Shown in pieces: positions 45,625 to 54,595 of a DNA stretch of 64,000 nucleotides. The stretch is taken from positions 2,604,001 through 2,668,000 of the forward strand of contig NC_012963.1 of assembly GCF_000027005.1 (NCBI RefSeq). Reading direction: 5' to 3'. Within the stretch, counting starts at the first letter, position 1; each line of letters starts with the position of its first letter. Position numbers and translations under genes: made by a program. Below the pieces are notes generated by a model that worked only from the letters and a program-made list of their open reading frames with translations, did no database searches and had not been told where the DNA came from. Source of the stretch: Komagataella phaffii GS115 (taxonomy: Eukaryota > Ascomycota > Pichiomycetes > Pichiales > Pichiaceae).

Positions 45625-46686
45625 CTATTCAATTACAAATAGGTCACCCTCGTCGTTGTGGATACGTTTGATGAGCTTTTCCTTGAATCGACAGCAGATC
45701 AATCTGTCTTCTGATTCAATTATCCGACTAGTGTCTTGATCTTGGGGCCTGTATGAATGAATTTGGGGTAGCACCCACTGGTAGTATTTGTTCCCGAAAA
45801 TGGCTTTCATATTTTCCTTCCATCCATGATCGTAAATTTTGTCACTGTGATAGTATGGAAAGACTACTCTAGCACCCCGCAGCGTGGGATGTTTAACACT
45901 AACGTAACCCGCAACTTGACCACCAATGACAGCTTGAGTTGGTTGCTTATTGCAGAGTGCTGACCATAAGTCATTGTTAGGAAGACGCTCTCTTTGTGGT
46001 CGTCTATTTTTCAGGTCATCTATAGTGGCCCTGTTGGAAGCAATCAGGTTTAGGTGGGATATGAGTAGGCCTAATAACATGACAATCCAAAATGCAGTAC
46101 AAATGTACATAACAATGAAATTTGGATTGAGAACAGTCTGTCCCGTGGCGGTTCTATAGGTTCGCAAAGATGGGGCGTAAATGGTAAATGTTATAAGAAC
46201 GTAAATGAACATAATGAAGAGGTAAGTCATGAAAAGCATGAAGTTTTTGTAGTTGTTTTTCCCAATGACTACACCCACCCATAAGCAATAATGGTCAAAT
46301 ACTGGCACACAGCGTTCCATCTTACTGCTGTGGTGGCTTCTATCGTATTTAACAGTGTGACAAGTTGAGCAATACTCGGGTAATCCATTGCCATTACAGA
46401 TGAAAAAATCTGGGGGCCGCAAGAAACCTTCTTTAGAGCCTTCCCCCAGGTTGTACAGAGGAATCGCTTTCAAACTCCCAGGTCCCAAGCATACCAATAG
46501 GAACCATGTAAACAGAATCAGGCAATAGAGGATGTTGAATATCACAATGAAGACAATAGCAACAGCAGTTTGTGAGCGGCTTCTAATAAGTCCAATGTAG
46601 CAGAACCGATACGCATAAATGTATTCAAGGTACCCAAGCCCTAGTAAAACCAATATTGGGATAATCCATGACAAATTTGGTCTCAT
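45625..46686 (-). CDS. PFA5: PFA5-like DHHC-family palmitoyltransferase with DHYC motif
   Basis: The 353-residue protein has four predicted membrane spans (about 8-28, 44-66, 149-170 and 194-215). A cysteine-rich domain (about 105-150, CSTCHTVKYDRSHHSSKMERC) lies between spans two and three. The catalytic tetrapeptide is DHYC at 131-134 instead of DHHC. In S. cerevisiae the enzymes with DHYC are Akr1, Akr2 and Pfa5. The lack of ankyrin repeats here leaves Pfa5 (about 374 aa). Pfa5 S-acylates proteins at the plasma membrane or vacuole. It precedes CGI121 on the same strand. Confidence 0.85.
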   Translation of the reverse strand: MRPNLSWIIPILVLLGLGYLEYIYAYRFCYIGLIRSRSQTAVAIVFIVIFNILYCLILFTWFLLVCLGPGSLKAIPLYNLGEGSKEGFLRPPDFFICNGNGLPEYCSTCHTVKYDRSHHSSKMERCVPVFDHYCLWVGVVIGKNNYKNFMLFMTYLFIMFIYVLITFTIYAPSLRTYRTATGQTVLNPNFIVMYICTAFWIVMLLGLLISHLNLIASNRATIDDLKNRRPQRERLPNNDLWSALCNKQPTQAVIGGQVAGYVSVKHPTLRGARVVFPYYHSDKIYDHGWKENMKAIFGNKYYQWVLPQIHSYRPQDQDTSRIIESEDRLICCRFKEKLIKRIHNDEGDLFVIE

Positions 46687-46890
46687 GGATAGTCCGGGAC
46701 AGTCGGAATGGTAATATCAGAAGACCAACTACCAGGCCTCGAAAGGAATAACCAGATATCGAATTGTCTAGTGCAAGAAGAGGACACCAAAATTGACTTT
46801 GAGCTCTATATAAGACTAATATTAGTGTGATTTTGTATCATATAGTACAGTCTATCTGAAGGGTTACCAAAATCTCTTCAACCCCTCAAT

Positions 46891-47409
46891 CTACCTTAAT
46901 TGGATTGACCCACTGATCAACGTAGACAAGTCCAAATCGTCCCGCAAACCATTCAGCTTAAAGATTTTCTTGACCAGTGCTGTACTACAGTGGAGTCCAA
47001 TCGGTTCTTCGGTTCTTTCTCCTTCAACCACGGAATCAAGATTGCCGATCTCTGGTTCTGTTTCCCCATCGCCAGAAATACGCACAACGATGATGTTACT
47101 ACACTCATCAGCAATACCAAACTTCTTGAAGGCATCCATTATGTTTTTAAACGGGGAAAGGTTGAATATCAACTCAGAATGTAAGGTTTTTGCCTTCATA
47201 GTCTTGTTTTTGTGGTTGATCAGTGTCCTATAGATGGCACTGTTTAGATGCGTCTCTGAGGCGACAGTTTCAGCATTTATGAAGGCATAATTAAACTGCA
47301 AATTTCCCTTTATCAGTTCCTCTCTTATTGTCCTAGCGTTCTTGACATTCTGGTATTGGGCTATCAAAATTTTTGTTTCTGGAAACTGTGGTAGAACTAG
47401 TGTTGTCAT
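46891..47409 (-). CDS. CGI121: CGI121, KEOPS/EKC complex subunit
   Basis: The 172-residue protein matches Cgi121 (about 181 aa). The conserved blocks TIREELIKGNLQFNYAFINA, HLNSAIYRTL and TLHSELIFNLSP are present, followed by IMDAFKKFGIADECSNIIVV. The complex (Kae1, Bud32, Cgi121, Pcc1, Gon7) makes t6A37 in ANN-decoding tRNAs and affects telomeres. Cgi121 recruits tRNA and stimulates Bud32. No intron is needed here, unlike in S. cerevisiae. Two tandem PAC elements lie 51-66 bp upstream of the ATG. Confidence 0.9.
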   Translation of the reverse strand: MTTLVLPQFPETKILIAQYQNVKNARTIREELIKGNLQFNYAFINAETVASETHLNSAIYRTLINHKNKTMKAKTLHSELIFNLSPFKNIMDAFKKFGIADECSNIIVVRISGDGETEPEIGNLDSVVEGERTEEPIGLHCSTALVKKIFKLNGLRDDLDLSTLISGSIQLR

Positions 47410-47459
47410 TCTATGGGGAGGTTGACGTAGTGAGGTACTAAGAAAAAAAAAACCTTCAT

Positions 47460-47475
47460 CTCATCGCCTCATCGC
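47460..47475 (-). promoter_or_regulatory. Tandem PAC elements upstream of CGI121
   Basis: On the coding strand the sequence reads GCGATGAGGCGATGAG followed by AT, i.e. two head-to-tail copies of the PAC core GCGATGAG. PAC is bound by Dot6/Tod6 repressors in S. cerevisiae and marks ribosome and tRNA biogenesis genes. Its position 51-66 bp before the ATG is close for a promoter element, so it may lie near the transcription start. Confidence 0.55.
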
Positions 47476-47524
47476 TCTCCTACTCATTGACTTAATGCTA
47501 GCTTAAAATAAATGTCTATGTCGT

Positions 47525-48265
47525 CTATCTAGTAAAAGCGAGTATATCCTCCAGCTCTGCTCCATCCTGCTCCTTTTCAAGACTCTTGACAACTTTGGCA
47601 GGGACTCCAGCAACAACAGTGTACGGAGGAACATCTTTTGACACAACTGCCCCAGCTGCAACAATACTCCCTTTTCCAACGGTGACACCAGGCAGTACCA
47701 CGCAGTTACTGCTAAGCCATACGTTGTCCTCAATTGTAATAGGGAGTGCGTATTCGACGAGCGATTTTCTAAGGGTCGGGTCTAATGGATGTGTAGCAGT
47801 AATGATGGAAACATTCGGACCACACATGACGCCGTTTCCAATCTTAACAATACTACAATCCAAGATAGTCAAATTGAAGTTGGCAAAGAAATTGTCCCCA
47901 ATGTAGGTGTTGAATCCATAATCAAAGAAAAATGGGTACTCAAAACAAGAGTTAGACCCAAGGTGGCCAACAACATCTCTCATAAATTTCGAACGAGCAT
48001 CATTGTATGATTGGGCATCCTTGTGGTCTTTGGCCTTGATTTCACCGTACTCTACAGTTTTGTCATTGGCTAAAAACCTCTTGAAGAGCAGATCAGGCTC
48101 GGCAGAATCATACAACATACCACTGATACCTCTCTCCCACTCCTCGTTTCCTTTTGGCACTCCTCGAAGCGTCTCATTAGCCCAGTTGATCAGCTCTTGG
48201 TCCTTTTGGTTCTTAGCCTTGCAATTCTTGCACAGCTCAATGATATGATCTGGCAGCGGCCCCAT
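47525..48265 (-). CDS. Maltose/galactoside-type O-acetyltransferase (left-handed beta helix)
   Basis: The first in-frame ATG is at 48265 (MGPLPDHII), giving 246 residues. An N-terminal maltose-acetyltransferase cap (about 25-95, with MLYDSAEPDLLFKR) is followed by hexapeptide repeats (IGDNFFANFNLTILD, IGNGVMCGPNVSI, VTVGKGSIVAAGAVV). The catalytic histidine is in TATHPLDP near residue 150. The family uses acetyl-CoA to acetylate sugars and related to bacterial Maa/LacA/NodL. S. cerevisiae has an uncharacterised relative, YJL218W. The family is widely spread among fungi and bacteria, so horizontal origin is possible but cannot be judged here. The substrate is unknown. Confidence 0.85.
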   Translation of the reverse strand: MGPLPDHIIELCKNCKAKNQKDQELINWANETLRGVPKGNEEWERGISGMLYDSAEPDLLFKRFLANDKTVEYGEIKAKDHKDAQSYNDARSKFMRDVVGHLGSNSCFEYPFFFDYGFNTYIGDNFFANFNLTILDCSIVKIGNGVMCGPNVSIITATHPLDPTLRKSLVEYALPITIEDNVWLSSNCVVLPGVTVGKGSIVAAGAVVSKDVPPYTVVAGVPAKVVKSLEKEQDGAELEDILAFTR

Positions 48266-48483
48266 ATTCAATGTTACAGAAAAAGAGATGTGCCAAATAT
48301 CATCTATTTATGGCTACAATTGGGAGGGCTTAACTAACGCGAACCTTGATGCTGGCCGGTTGTTCCCCCTAGGAACTGTTTCTGGAGGATTTTCCTCGCA
48401 CACTCGATTCCTTCGCCCTTCATTTTTCTCTTATCCATCTCATATCCATGTTGTATAACCAGTATTCGTAGTTTGTGCGTACG

Positions 48484-49221
48484 ATGAACCAAGATGCCAA
48501 TGCTATAGTCCTTAAAATACTTCCGTACTCCACTGATCCTCCCCAGCAGAGTGTTGAGGACACGGAACTACTAATTGAGCCGGCTTATTCAAAGATCATT
48601 TCACCAAGAAGGTTGTATAAAGATAAAGCCGAACCAGAGGCCAATTTTCACTCAAGAGATTATCTCTCCAAGTCACAAATTCAGCACAGACTAATTGACA
48701 TAAGCTCTCAATGGGATAGCTCTGACAGAGGGGTGGCACACAAGAAAAGTGAGACTAATGATGATTTAAAACGCAGTACAAATCCGTTCAATTGGTCAAA
48801 TAAGGTCTCAGAACCAATGATAAAAGAGTCTCCGAAGGTTGTTGAATTGTCAGTCCAGCAGAAGCTCAAGCAAAGATATAGCAATAAGGGCAAGCAACTT
48901 AGAAACCAAAGACTACAACTAGAAAGAAAACGTTATTTGGCAGCTAAGCATGAGTTATCAAAAACAGAGCCGGTCTCTACAATCTCTAGGCCTAGCACGC
49001 CTGAAAACACTGTGCATACGGAAAGAAAATGGGGAGTCTTCGATACCTTCACCAATTTATTTCGAAAACCAAACAATTCATCAAGGGAGAATTATGACGT
49101 TGGCGTGGATGCAGATACGCCGCAAGGAGGTAAATCAGAATTGCTTTCGCCTGATGTCTCTGCTATTAGATCCATGTCACCTTCAATTTCCTTAAATAAT
49201 TATCAACGTATAGATTCGTAG
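48484..49221 (+). CDS. Unidentified basic protein
   Basis: The ATG at 48484 opens 245 codons (MNQDANAIVLKILPYSTD). The centre is a strongly basic helix (VQQKLKQRYSNKGKQLRNQ, about residues 121-139) likely to be coiled or nucleic-acid/membrane interacting. After it comes WGVFDTFTNLFRKP and a serine-rich acidic tail. No family is recognised. It is divergent from the acetyltransferase gene and converges on the proline-rich gene with 11 bp between stops. Real coding is supported by the length, a single uninterrupted frame and typical context. Confidence 0.6.
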   Translation: MNQDANAIVLKILPYSTDPPQQSVEDTELLIEPAYSKIISPRRLYKDKAEPEANFHSRDYLSKSQIQHRLIDISSQWDSSDRGVAHKKSETNDDLKRSTNPFNWSNKVSEPMIKESPKVVELSVQQKLKQRYSNKGKQLRNQRLQLERKRYLAAKHELSKTEPVSTISRPSTPENTVHTERKWGVFDTFTNLFRKPNNSSRENYDVGVDADTPQGGKSELLSPDVSAIRSMSPSISLNNYQRIDS

Positions 49222-49232
49222 CATAAAATTTT

Positions 49233-50135
49233 CTATCGTCTTGAATACCCAGAGTAGGTAACGTTAGCAGCGCCAGGGTAAGCACTGGAAGTCACTCTTG
49301 CACCAGGGTGCCTTACTGGAGGAGGGGGGAATTCATGTGGTGAGACAGGGGCTTGTGGCTGGAAACCTTGAGGGGGGTAGCCTTGTGGAACACTTTGAGG
49401 CCTTTGCCAGTTTGTAGGAGGTGGAGCTTGCGGTCGTACATTGGGAGGAGGTGCAGCTGGTCTTTGATAGTTTGGTCTGTTTGGAACGGGAGGGACATTG
49501 TCTGATGGGGGCTGGCTGGACGGCCGATTGTATCTTCTTTCGGGCAATGGAGGAGTATCCTGATCTCCACCAGTAGCTGAAAAAGGGACAGTGAAAATTT
49601 CATGACGTAATCCTGGATCAGCTTCAGTGTATGGAGGTGGGGGTTCGTTTGGGTGTTCCAAATCAAGCTCAGGGACAAGTTCATTTCCTGTCACTTCCTG
49701 AGGAGACGCTACGGGAGTGTACGCTGGAGATGGAGGCCTCAGGTCGTTAGACTCTGGTAAATCTAAATGCGTCGACTGCAGGGCTTCTATAGGTCGGGGA
49801 CTTGGAATTGGTACAGCTGGTCTTGCAGCCGTTAGTGGGGGCGTTCTTGGTGGCAATGGGGGTGTTAGCTCTTGCTGAATATCACCATTATTGGCTGTGT
49901 TTGTAGCAGAGACTGGTGAAATTGCTATCTGAGGTACTGAAGATCCAGTATGAGTTGTTGTAGGCGGTAAACTGGAATGGGAATTGGAGTTGGAGTTGAG
50001 GCTAGAGTTGGAATTGATAGTAGAATTTTCCAAAATTGTTATGATGTCAGTAGGCCCTTGCGGTCTATTCTGTTGAGGTGCGTTTCCTGAAAGCTCCTCT
50101 TGCACATCTTGGGCAAAAGGATTGTTAGAGTCCAT
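49233..50135 (-). CDS. Proline-rich low-complexity protein with PPxY motif
   Basis: I take the ATG at 50135 (MDSNNPFAQDVQEEL), giving 300 residues. The frame extends upstream by nine codons only from a non-ATG. Proline makes up a large part of the protein, with repeated PPLPPRTPP, PPPNVRPQAPPP and similar SH3/WW-ligand type segments. NEPPPPYTEADPG contains a PPxY motif typical of Rsp5/Nedd4 ligase clients. There is no membrane span or folded domain visible. It may be an endocytic or actin adaptor, comparable in composition to S. cerevisiae Aim3, but orthology is not established. Confidence 0.6.
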   Translation of the reverse strand: MDSNNPFAQDVQEELSGNAPQQNRPQGPTDIITILENSTINSNSSLNSNSNSHSSLPPTTTHTGSSVPQIAISPVSATNTANNGDIQQELTPPLPPRTPPLTAARPAVPIPSPRPIEALQSTHLDLPESNDLRPPSPAYTPVASPQEVTGNELVPELDLEHPNEPPPPYTEADPGLRHEIFTVPFSATGGDQDTPPLPERRYNRPSSQPPSDNVPPVPNRPNYQRPAAPPPNVRPQAPPPTNWQRPQSVPQGYPPQGFQPQAPVSPHEFPPPPVRHPGARVTSSAYPGAANVTYSGYSRR

Positions 50136-50607
50136 TATGATCAAAAGATATGGGGTCCGCAAGTATTCTTAAGCTCACTACAAACTTGTAGTCGCGAACA
50201 CTCAAGGGGCGATGCGATGATGAAGCAACATGGCCAACCAAAGGCTGGTTATCTTGTAGAGTCGTTATTAGCAGAGACTACACACATAGTCAGATAGTGT
50301 TTTCTTGGTAGCCTTTAGAGTACAACTTTTGGGAACTGCCAGTTGGGGTTTTTGTTTACTCGTAGCGGGGTGAATGCATAAGACATGCTGAGCCTGATCT
50401 GGAACAACACATCTATTGACTCAACACTCACTCGTCTAATCAAGGAATTTGGTTCGGCTCTATACCCTAGACCCCACCTTGAAACGTATGATGTCTTCTC
50501 CTTTCTTAACTTACCTTTCACCTCTTGCCTTTCAAGCTCTCTGTCTACCCGCGAACTGATCCATAAAATGTAGTCAACTTTTCACTTGGACAATTTATCC
50601 AGCACCT
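50136..50607. other. Divergent intergenic region before MRPL28
   Basis: It is the shared promoter of the proline-rich gene and MRPL28. It holds a Gcn4-type TGACTCA at 50417-50423 and a 62-codon plus-strand ORF (50385-50573), listed separately. No RNA gene is seen. Confidence 0.5.
50385..50573 (+). CDS. Possible small ORF or MRPL28 uORF
   Basis: A 62-codon ORF starts at ATG 50385 and ends at TAG 35 nt before the MRPL28 start. The product (LTRLIKEFGSALYPRPHLE region) has a balanced composition but no recognised family. It also contains an internal CTTAAC and pyrimidine-rich AAG end that could be a 51-nt intron. It could be a uORF, a small gene or chance. Confidence 0.2.
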   Translation: MLSLIWNNTSIDSTLTRLIKEFGSALYPRPHLETYDVFSFLNLPFTSCLSSSLSTRELIHKM

Positions 50608-51093
50608 ATGTTCAAAACTTACAGTTCTGCTCTGCCTCAGAGTCTTTCAAGGGGACTTGTTGGTGCGACAAGACAAACTCCCACTCCGTTTATCCAGTTT
50701 GTCAGAGGGAAGAGAACGAAAAAATATGATTTATCACCAGCAGCCCAGAAACTCATTACCCAATTGTCTGTTCTTTCAGCTTCTAGAAAACAACCAAAAA
50801 TGTTGAAGCTTTGTCCTGAAGATTTTGTCAAGCATAACACGGTGCAAGAAGCCTACAAACTGATTACTCGTAAAAGGAAGAAGGCCGAAAACGAAAAACT
50901 AAAGCAACAGTATGAATCCATGAAACTTGCATGTGAGGACCTTTCCAAAGTTAGTCCCGAGCTGTTCGAAGCTGCCAATAAGAGAGAAGTTTCCAAGAGA
51001 TTCAGTTTGGAATTGCGAGTTCCTACGAACTACCCACCCAACGTACCATGGTACTACGACTACACCCCAGAATCTCCCGAAGACAAGAAGTAA
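50608..51093 (+). CDS. MRPL28: MRPL28, mitochondrial large ribosomal subunit protein mL40
   Basis: The 161-residue protein has an N-terminal mitochondrial leader (MFKTYSSALPQSLSRGL) followed by the conserved RGKRTKKYDLSPAAQKL. The diagnostic mL40 blocks are ITQLSVLSASRKQPKMLKL and the C-terminal KRFSLELRVPTNYPPNVPW, as in S. cerevisiae Mrpl28 (about 147 aa). It is a structural protein of the 54S mitoribosomal subunit. ATP25 and AFG3 in this window also serve mitochondrial translation. Confidence 0.92.
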   Translation: MFKTYSSALPQSLSRGLVGATRQTPTPFIQFVRGKRTKKYDLSPAAQKLITQLSVLSASRKQPKMLKLCPEDFVKHNTVQEAYKLITRKRKKAENEKLKQQYESMKLACEDLSKVSPELFEAANKREVSKRFSLELRVPTNYPPNVPWYYDYTPESPEDKK

Positions 51094-51370
51094 ACTAGAC
51101 AGAGTATTTGTAAATAGAGTCATAAGAAGTTTTAATAATGTTGTCGCCAAAGACAACCAGTGTAGTTGTTTGCTTGAAACAATATATGGCATAACCGTTA
51201 TGCAAGACAAATAGAGAGTAGTTGTCAAAGTACCATTCGCCAATCGAAGCTCCTGTTCTACAACATCTGAATGCTAAGGGCATTAACTATGAACAGTTCT
51301 ATCTAAGCCTCCAGTAATTTGTTCTATGAGACTCTATAAACAATTATATACTAACAATTATTAACCCTCA

Positions 51371-54300
51371 TCACATATCTATGTCATCTTGGAAGGTTAG
51401 AATATCATTCAATCGTAACCCGTTGACATCATCGATTATATCGTACGGCGTCTTATTGTTCTCAGATGCCACCAAAATTAATCCACGAGATCGTATATCT
51501 TCAATAAGACGAGGACACACCTTCAACAATTGATTTGAAACTATTATACCCAGCAAATTGTTAGAAGTAGCGAAAAAGACGGCCTGTTTAATGGACTTTG
51601 AGATGCAGTGCTGATTGACAAGCTCGTCGGTATAAGAGTTAGACTCCTTCTTGTTGATACTGTCAATATTGTCCAACTTGATATTAGATCTATCTTTAGT
51701 CAGAGTGCGTTCAAAGTCTTCCAAGATTGGAAACCCGTTAGCACTAACGTATTTGAATGTTTTTTCCTCATCGTCAAACACCACACCACTCATGTTGAAA
51801 AGGACCGGATAATTGGGTTGCTTCCAATTCAAAATAGTGCAAATGCTGGGGTTACTCGAAGAAAATATCATCGATCTAGTTTTCTGATCATGCTGAATAG
51901 TTTGACGAGAGCTTCTAACGTGATCAAAAACAGTAGTCAATATTGTGTCAGTGTAATAGTTGATTTCATTGGTCTTCAAAATCAGTTCATTCCCTTTAAC
52001 GTTCAATCGGGCGAGAGGAAGATCGGCAAAAGTCAACTCATATAGTGTGGGATAGAAGATCTCTAAATCGATGGATAAGTTGATAGGGAGATTCTCTAGC
52101 AGCACTTGCAGAGGAATACATTTGAGCTGATCCAATAAAATTTCCAATTGCTTGAAATCTTTCACATTTGCAGTCCGCTCTGGTATATCATGATTATGTA
52201 GCAGCATCACCTTTAGTTGACTATAAGTAAAGTTGCTTATTGGCACACGGAGATTTGGGGCCAGTTCCAAATACCACTCAGGGGCAACCAAAGGAATTCC
52301 GTCATGCGACAAAAACACTTTGACCCTATAATATTGACCAGATAATGATGAAGCTGTGACAAACGAAAAGTATGTTGATTTTACCAGTTGTTGCGAACTT
52401 TGGTTATTAGTGGACTTCCAATACGTTTCGTAAATTGAGATTTCCAACGGTTTACCACTGTATGGAAAAATAACTTGGTAGCTAAACTGCAGTTGGCCAA
52501 TATTTCTTAGTCTTACGTCGAATAACGGCAAGGAGATATAAACATCTGTTTCCTTGTTATAACGAGATAACAGTAACGAAGCAGACAAGGTCGACTTAGC
52601 TATTAGTCTGGTTCCGAATGTTGGGTAAAGTTCAAAGTCAATCATTATATCGTCAAGGGAATCCACTTGTAAGGCAATTGTGTTCTCTTTACTCGAGATG
52701 GGTAAAATCAAGTTCCTAGGAATAAGGTCATCCTTGTTGAAACTTACTGTTAGCCTTCCTGGAACGGATGTTAGAAAGGTGTCAGGGTTAATCTTGAGTG
52801 AGTCTCTAGCTGTGAAAAAGTTGAACTTCAAAAAAATCTTTTTTTCCAAGAAATTGTGACCATATTTTCGGAGGGGTATAATAGGCGGCGGTAGAGACAA
52901 ATCAGGAATTAGATCTGTGACTGAGCTGGGCACTGAAGAAATGGAAAGAACACTGGGAGTTAGGTGTGGCTTCTCAGGACCTTGAGATTTCGAAGGTGTC
53001 AATTTCTTATCTGGTTCGTCTTTCAAGTATTTTAATAAAACGTTCATCACGTAAACATTACCTTCTAGGACTGCATAATAAAGGGGATCTAAATTGTCGT
53101 CATCTCGAAGCTTGAAATCAGCACCGTTTGCAATTAACAGTTCAACTGTTTGGGGATTTCCCTGAATTACCGCATAAAACATGGGGGTCCATTTGTTGAG
53201 TTTATCAAGTTGGTTGACATCAGCCCCATGATCTAATAAGAGAGTGATTAAATTGTGGTTCCCCAAACTGGCCACAATATGCAAAGGTAAGAGGCCTTCT
53301 GCGTTGCACTGAAAGAAATTATTCAGTTGATTCTCCGAGTGCTTTGTAGAGCTTAATAGGATTTTGACTATCTCCTCGTCGCCTAATTGGCATGCAATGT
53401 TCAAGGGCAAGTAAACCGGTTGCACTTCGCTCTGAGTCGGAAAAGGGTTGCTTCCGTTAGCAAGCAGTAGCTGTAAAATATCAATGTGCCTGTTTATAAC
53501 GGCCAATAGCAAAGCACACATGGAGTTACCATCCAACGCGTCGATGACAAGTTTTATATTAGTATATTGGAGAAGAAGTTGAAGCGTATTCAAGTTTCCA
53601 GCTTCAGCCACATAATGTAAAGGTGTTCGTCCGTTAAAATCTTTGATCACAGGTAGAGTAGATGGATCAAAGTCTGGGTTTCTAACAATCTGGTCTAATA
53701 CTGGATATCTATCAACCTTGGAAATCACCAGTTGATGCAAGAAATTCCTTCCTGTCAAATCGTCAACCATGGAAAAGTTGAGGTTAGAGAAGAAGTTAAT
53801 GAAATGAAGGATAATCTCATTTGAGACGTTCTCGTTTAAAGTTAATAAATAGAGAAGATTTGATAATTTGAATGAAATGTTGTCAGAATTGTTTTCGTCA
53901 AGAAAAGATTGAAAAAGTTTGGTAAGTTTTTCCAAGATGACACTAGGGTCGACTGTCTTTATCATGAAAATGAGCTGGTCAAACAAGCGGTCCGATTTGG
54001 AAGAAGGTATTGCCTTGGTGGCCTGTTTCTCATAACGTATAATAACATCTCCATCAGCCTGTGCTTCTAATTCTAATAGGTTTGTCGCCACCAAATCGCT
54101 CAGCTCAATGATCTCATTTCGGTGAAAGACAGGTTGAACATTGACAGCGATAGAGAGGTACAGTTCTTTCGTAGTAGATTTTGATCTCTTGTCCCATTTT
54201 TTCAACACCTTAGTAAATCCCGCTTCGTTCAATTCAACAAACTGTTGCAACCGGTCCAAATCAGAGGAAAATTTCTTCAACGACTCGTAAAGGCTGATGA

Positions 54301-54595
54301 AGTCTATGGAGCTCTTCTCAACAGAGGACTGGTTGAAAAGCTTATTCTTTTTCATCATCAAAATATCCAACTTGATGCGCAATTCACTTTGCTTTTCCAG
54401 GTAGAACTCATTAACTTTCTCCAGCTCCCTTTCGACTTTGAAAAAAAATGAACCCTTCTTATCCTGCAGGGACAGAGAATCATCCTGTATCGCTAGTTGG
54501 TTTATGAGCTTCTTCAGAGCTTTGTAGTTGATAAAATGCCCTGAGTACTCCGGCAACTCCAAGGATCTTGTTGCCAAGTATTTACCAAACTTCAT
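51371..54595 (-). CDS. PHO81: PHO81, CDK inhibitor of the phosphate pathway
   Basis: The 1074-residue protein has the Pho81 layout. An N-terminal SPX domain (1 to about 165) begins MKFGKYLATRSLELPEYSG and includes YKALKKLI and KKWDKRSKS, the inositol-pyrophosphate-sensing surface. Ankyrin repeats cover about 325-525 (for example GRTPLHYVAEAGNLNTL). The minimal CDK-inhibitory region follows. A degenerate glycerophosphodiester phosphodiesterase-like domain ends the protein. Pho81 inhibits Pho80-Pho85 under phosphate starvation so that Pho4 becomes active. A CACGTGGGG lies 102 bp upstream of the ATG. The S. cerevisiae protein is about 1178 aa. Confidence 0.94.
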   Translation of the reverse strand: MKFGKYLATRSLELPEYSGHFINYKALKKLINQLAIQDDSLSLQDKKGSFFFKVERELEKVNEFYLEKQSELRIKLDILMMKKNKLFNQSSVEKSSIDFISLYESLKKFSSDLDRLQQFVELNEAGFTKVLKKWDKRSKSTTKELYLSIAVNVQPVFHRNEIIELSDLVATNLLELEAQADGDVIIRYEKQATKAIPSSKSDRLFDQLIFMIKTVDPSVILEKLTKLFQSFLDENNSDNISFKLSNLLYLLTLNENVSNEIILHFINFFSNLNFSMVDDLTGRNFLHQLVISKVDRYPVLDQIVRNPDFDPSTLPVIKDFNGRTPLHYVAEAGNLNTLQLLLQYTNIKLVIDALDGNSMCALLLAVINRHIDILQLLLANGSNPFPTQSEVQPVYLPLNIACQLGDEEIVKILLSSTKHSENQLNNFFQCNAEGLLPLHIVASLGNHNLITLLLDHGADVNQLDKLNKWTPMFYAVIQGNPQTVELLIANGADFKLRDDDNLDPLYYAVLEGNVYVMNVLLKYLKDEPDKKLTPSKSQGPEKPHLTPSVLSISSVPSSVTDLIPDLSLPPPIIPLRKYGHNFLEKKIFLKFNFFTARDSLKINPDTFLTSVPGRLTVSFNKDDLIPRNLILPISSKENTIALQVDSLDDIMIDFELYPTFGTRLIAKSTLSASLLLSRYNKETDVYISLPLFDVRLRNIGQLQFSYQVIFPYSGKPLEISIYETYWKSTNNQSSQQLVKSTYFSFVTASSLSGQYYRVKVFLSHDGIPLVAPEWYLELAPNLRVPISNFTYSQLKVMLLHNHDIPERTANVKDFKQLEILLDQLKCIPLQVLLENLPINLSIDLEIFYPTLYELTFADLPLARLNVKGNELILKTNEINYYTDTILTTVFDHVRSSRQTIQHDQKTRSMIFSSSNPSICTILNWKQPNYPVLFNMSGVVFDDEEKTFKYVSANGFPILEDFERTLTKDRSNIKLDNIDSINKKESNSYTDELVNQHCISKSIKQAVFFATSNNLLGIIVSNQLLKVCPRLIEDIRSRGLILVASENNKTPYDIIDDVNGLRLNDILTFQDDIDM

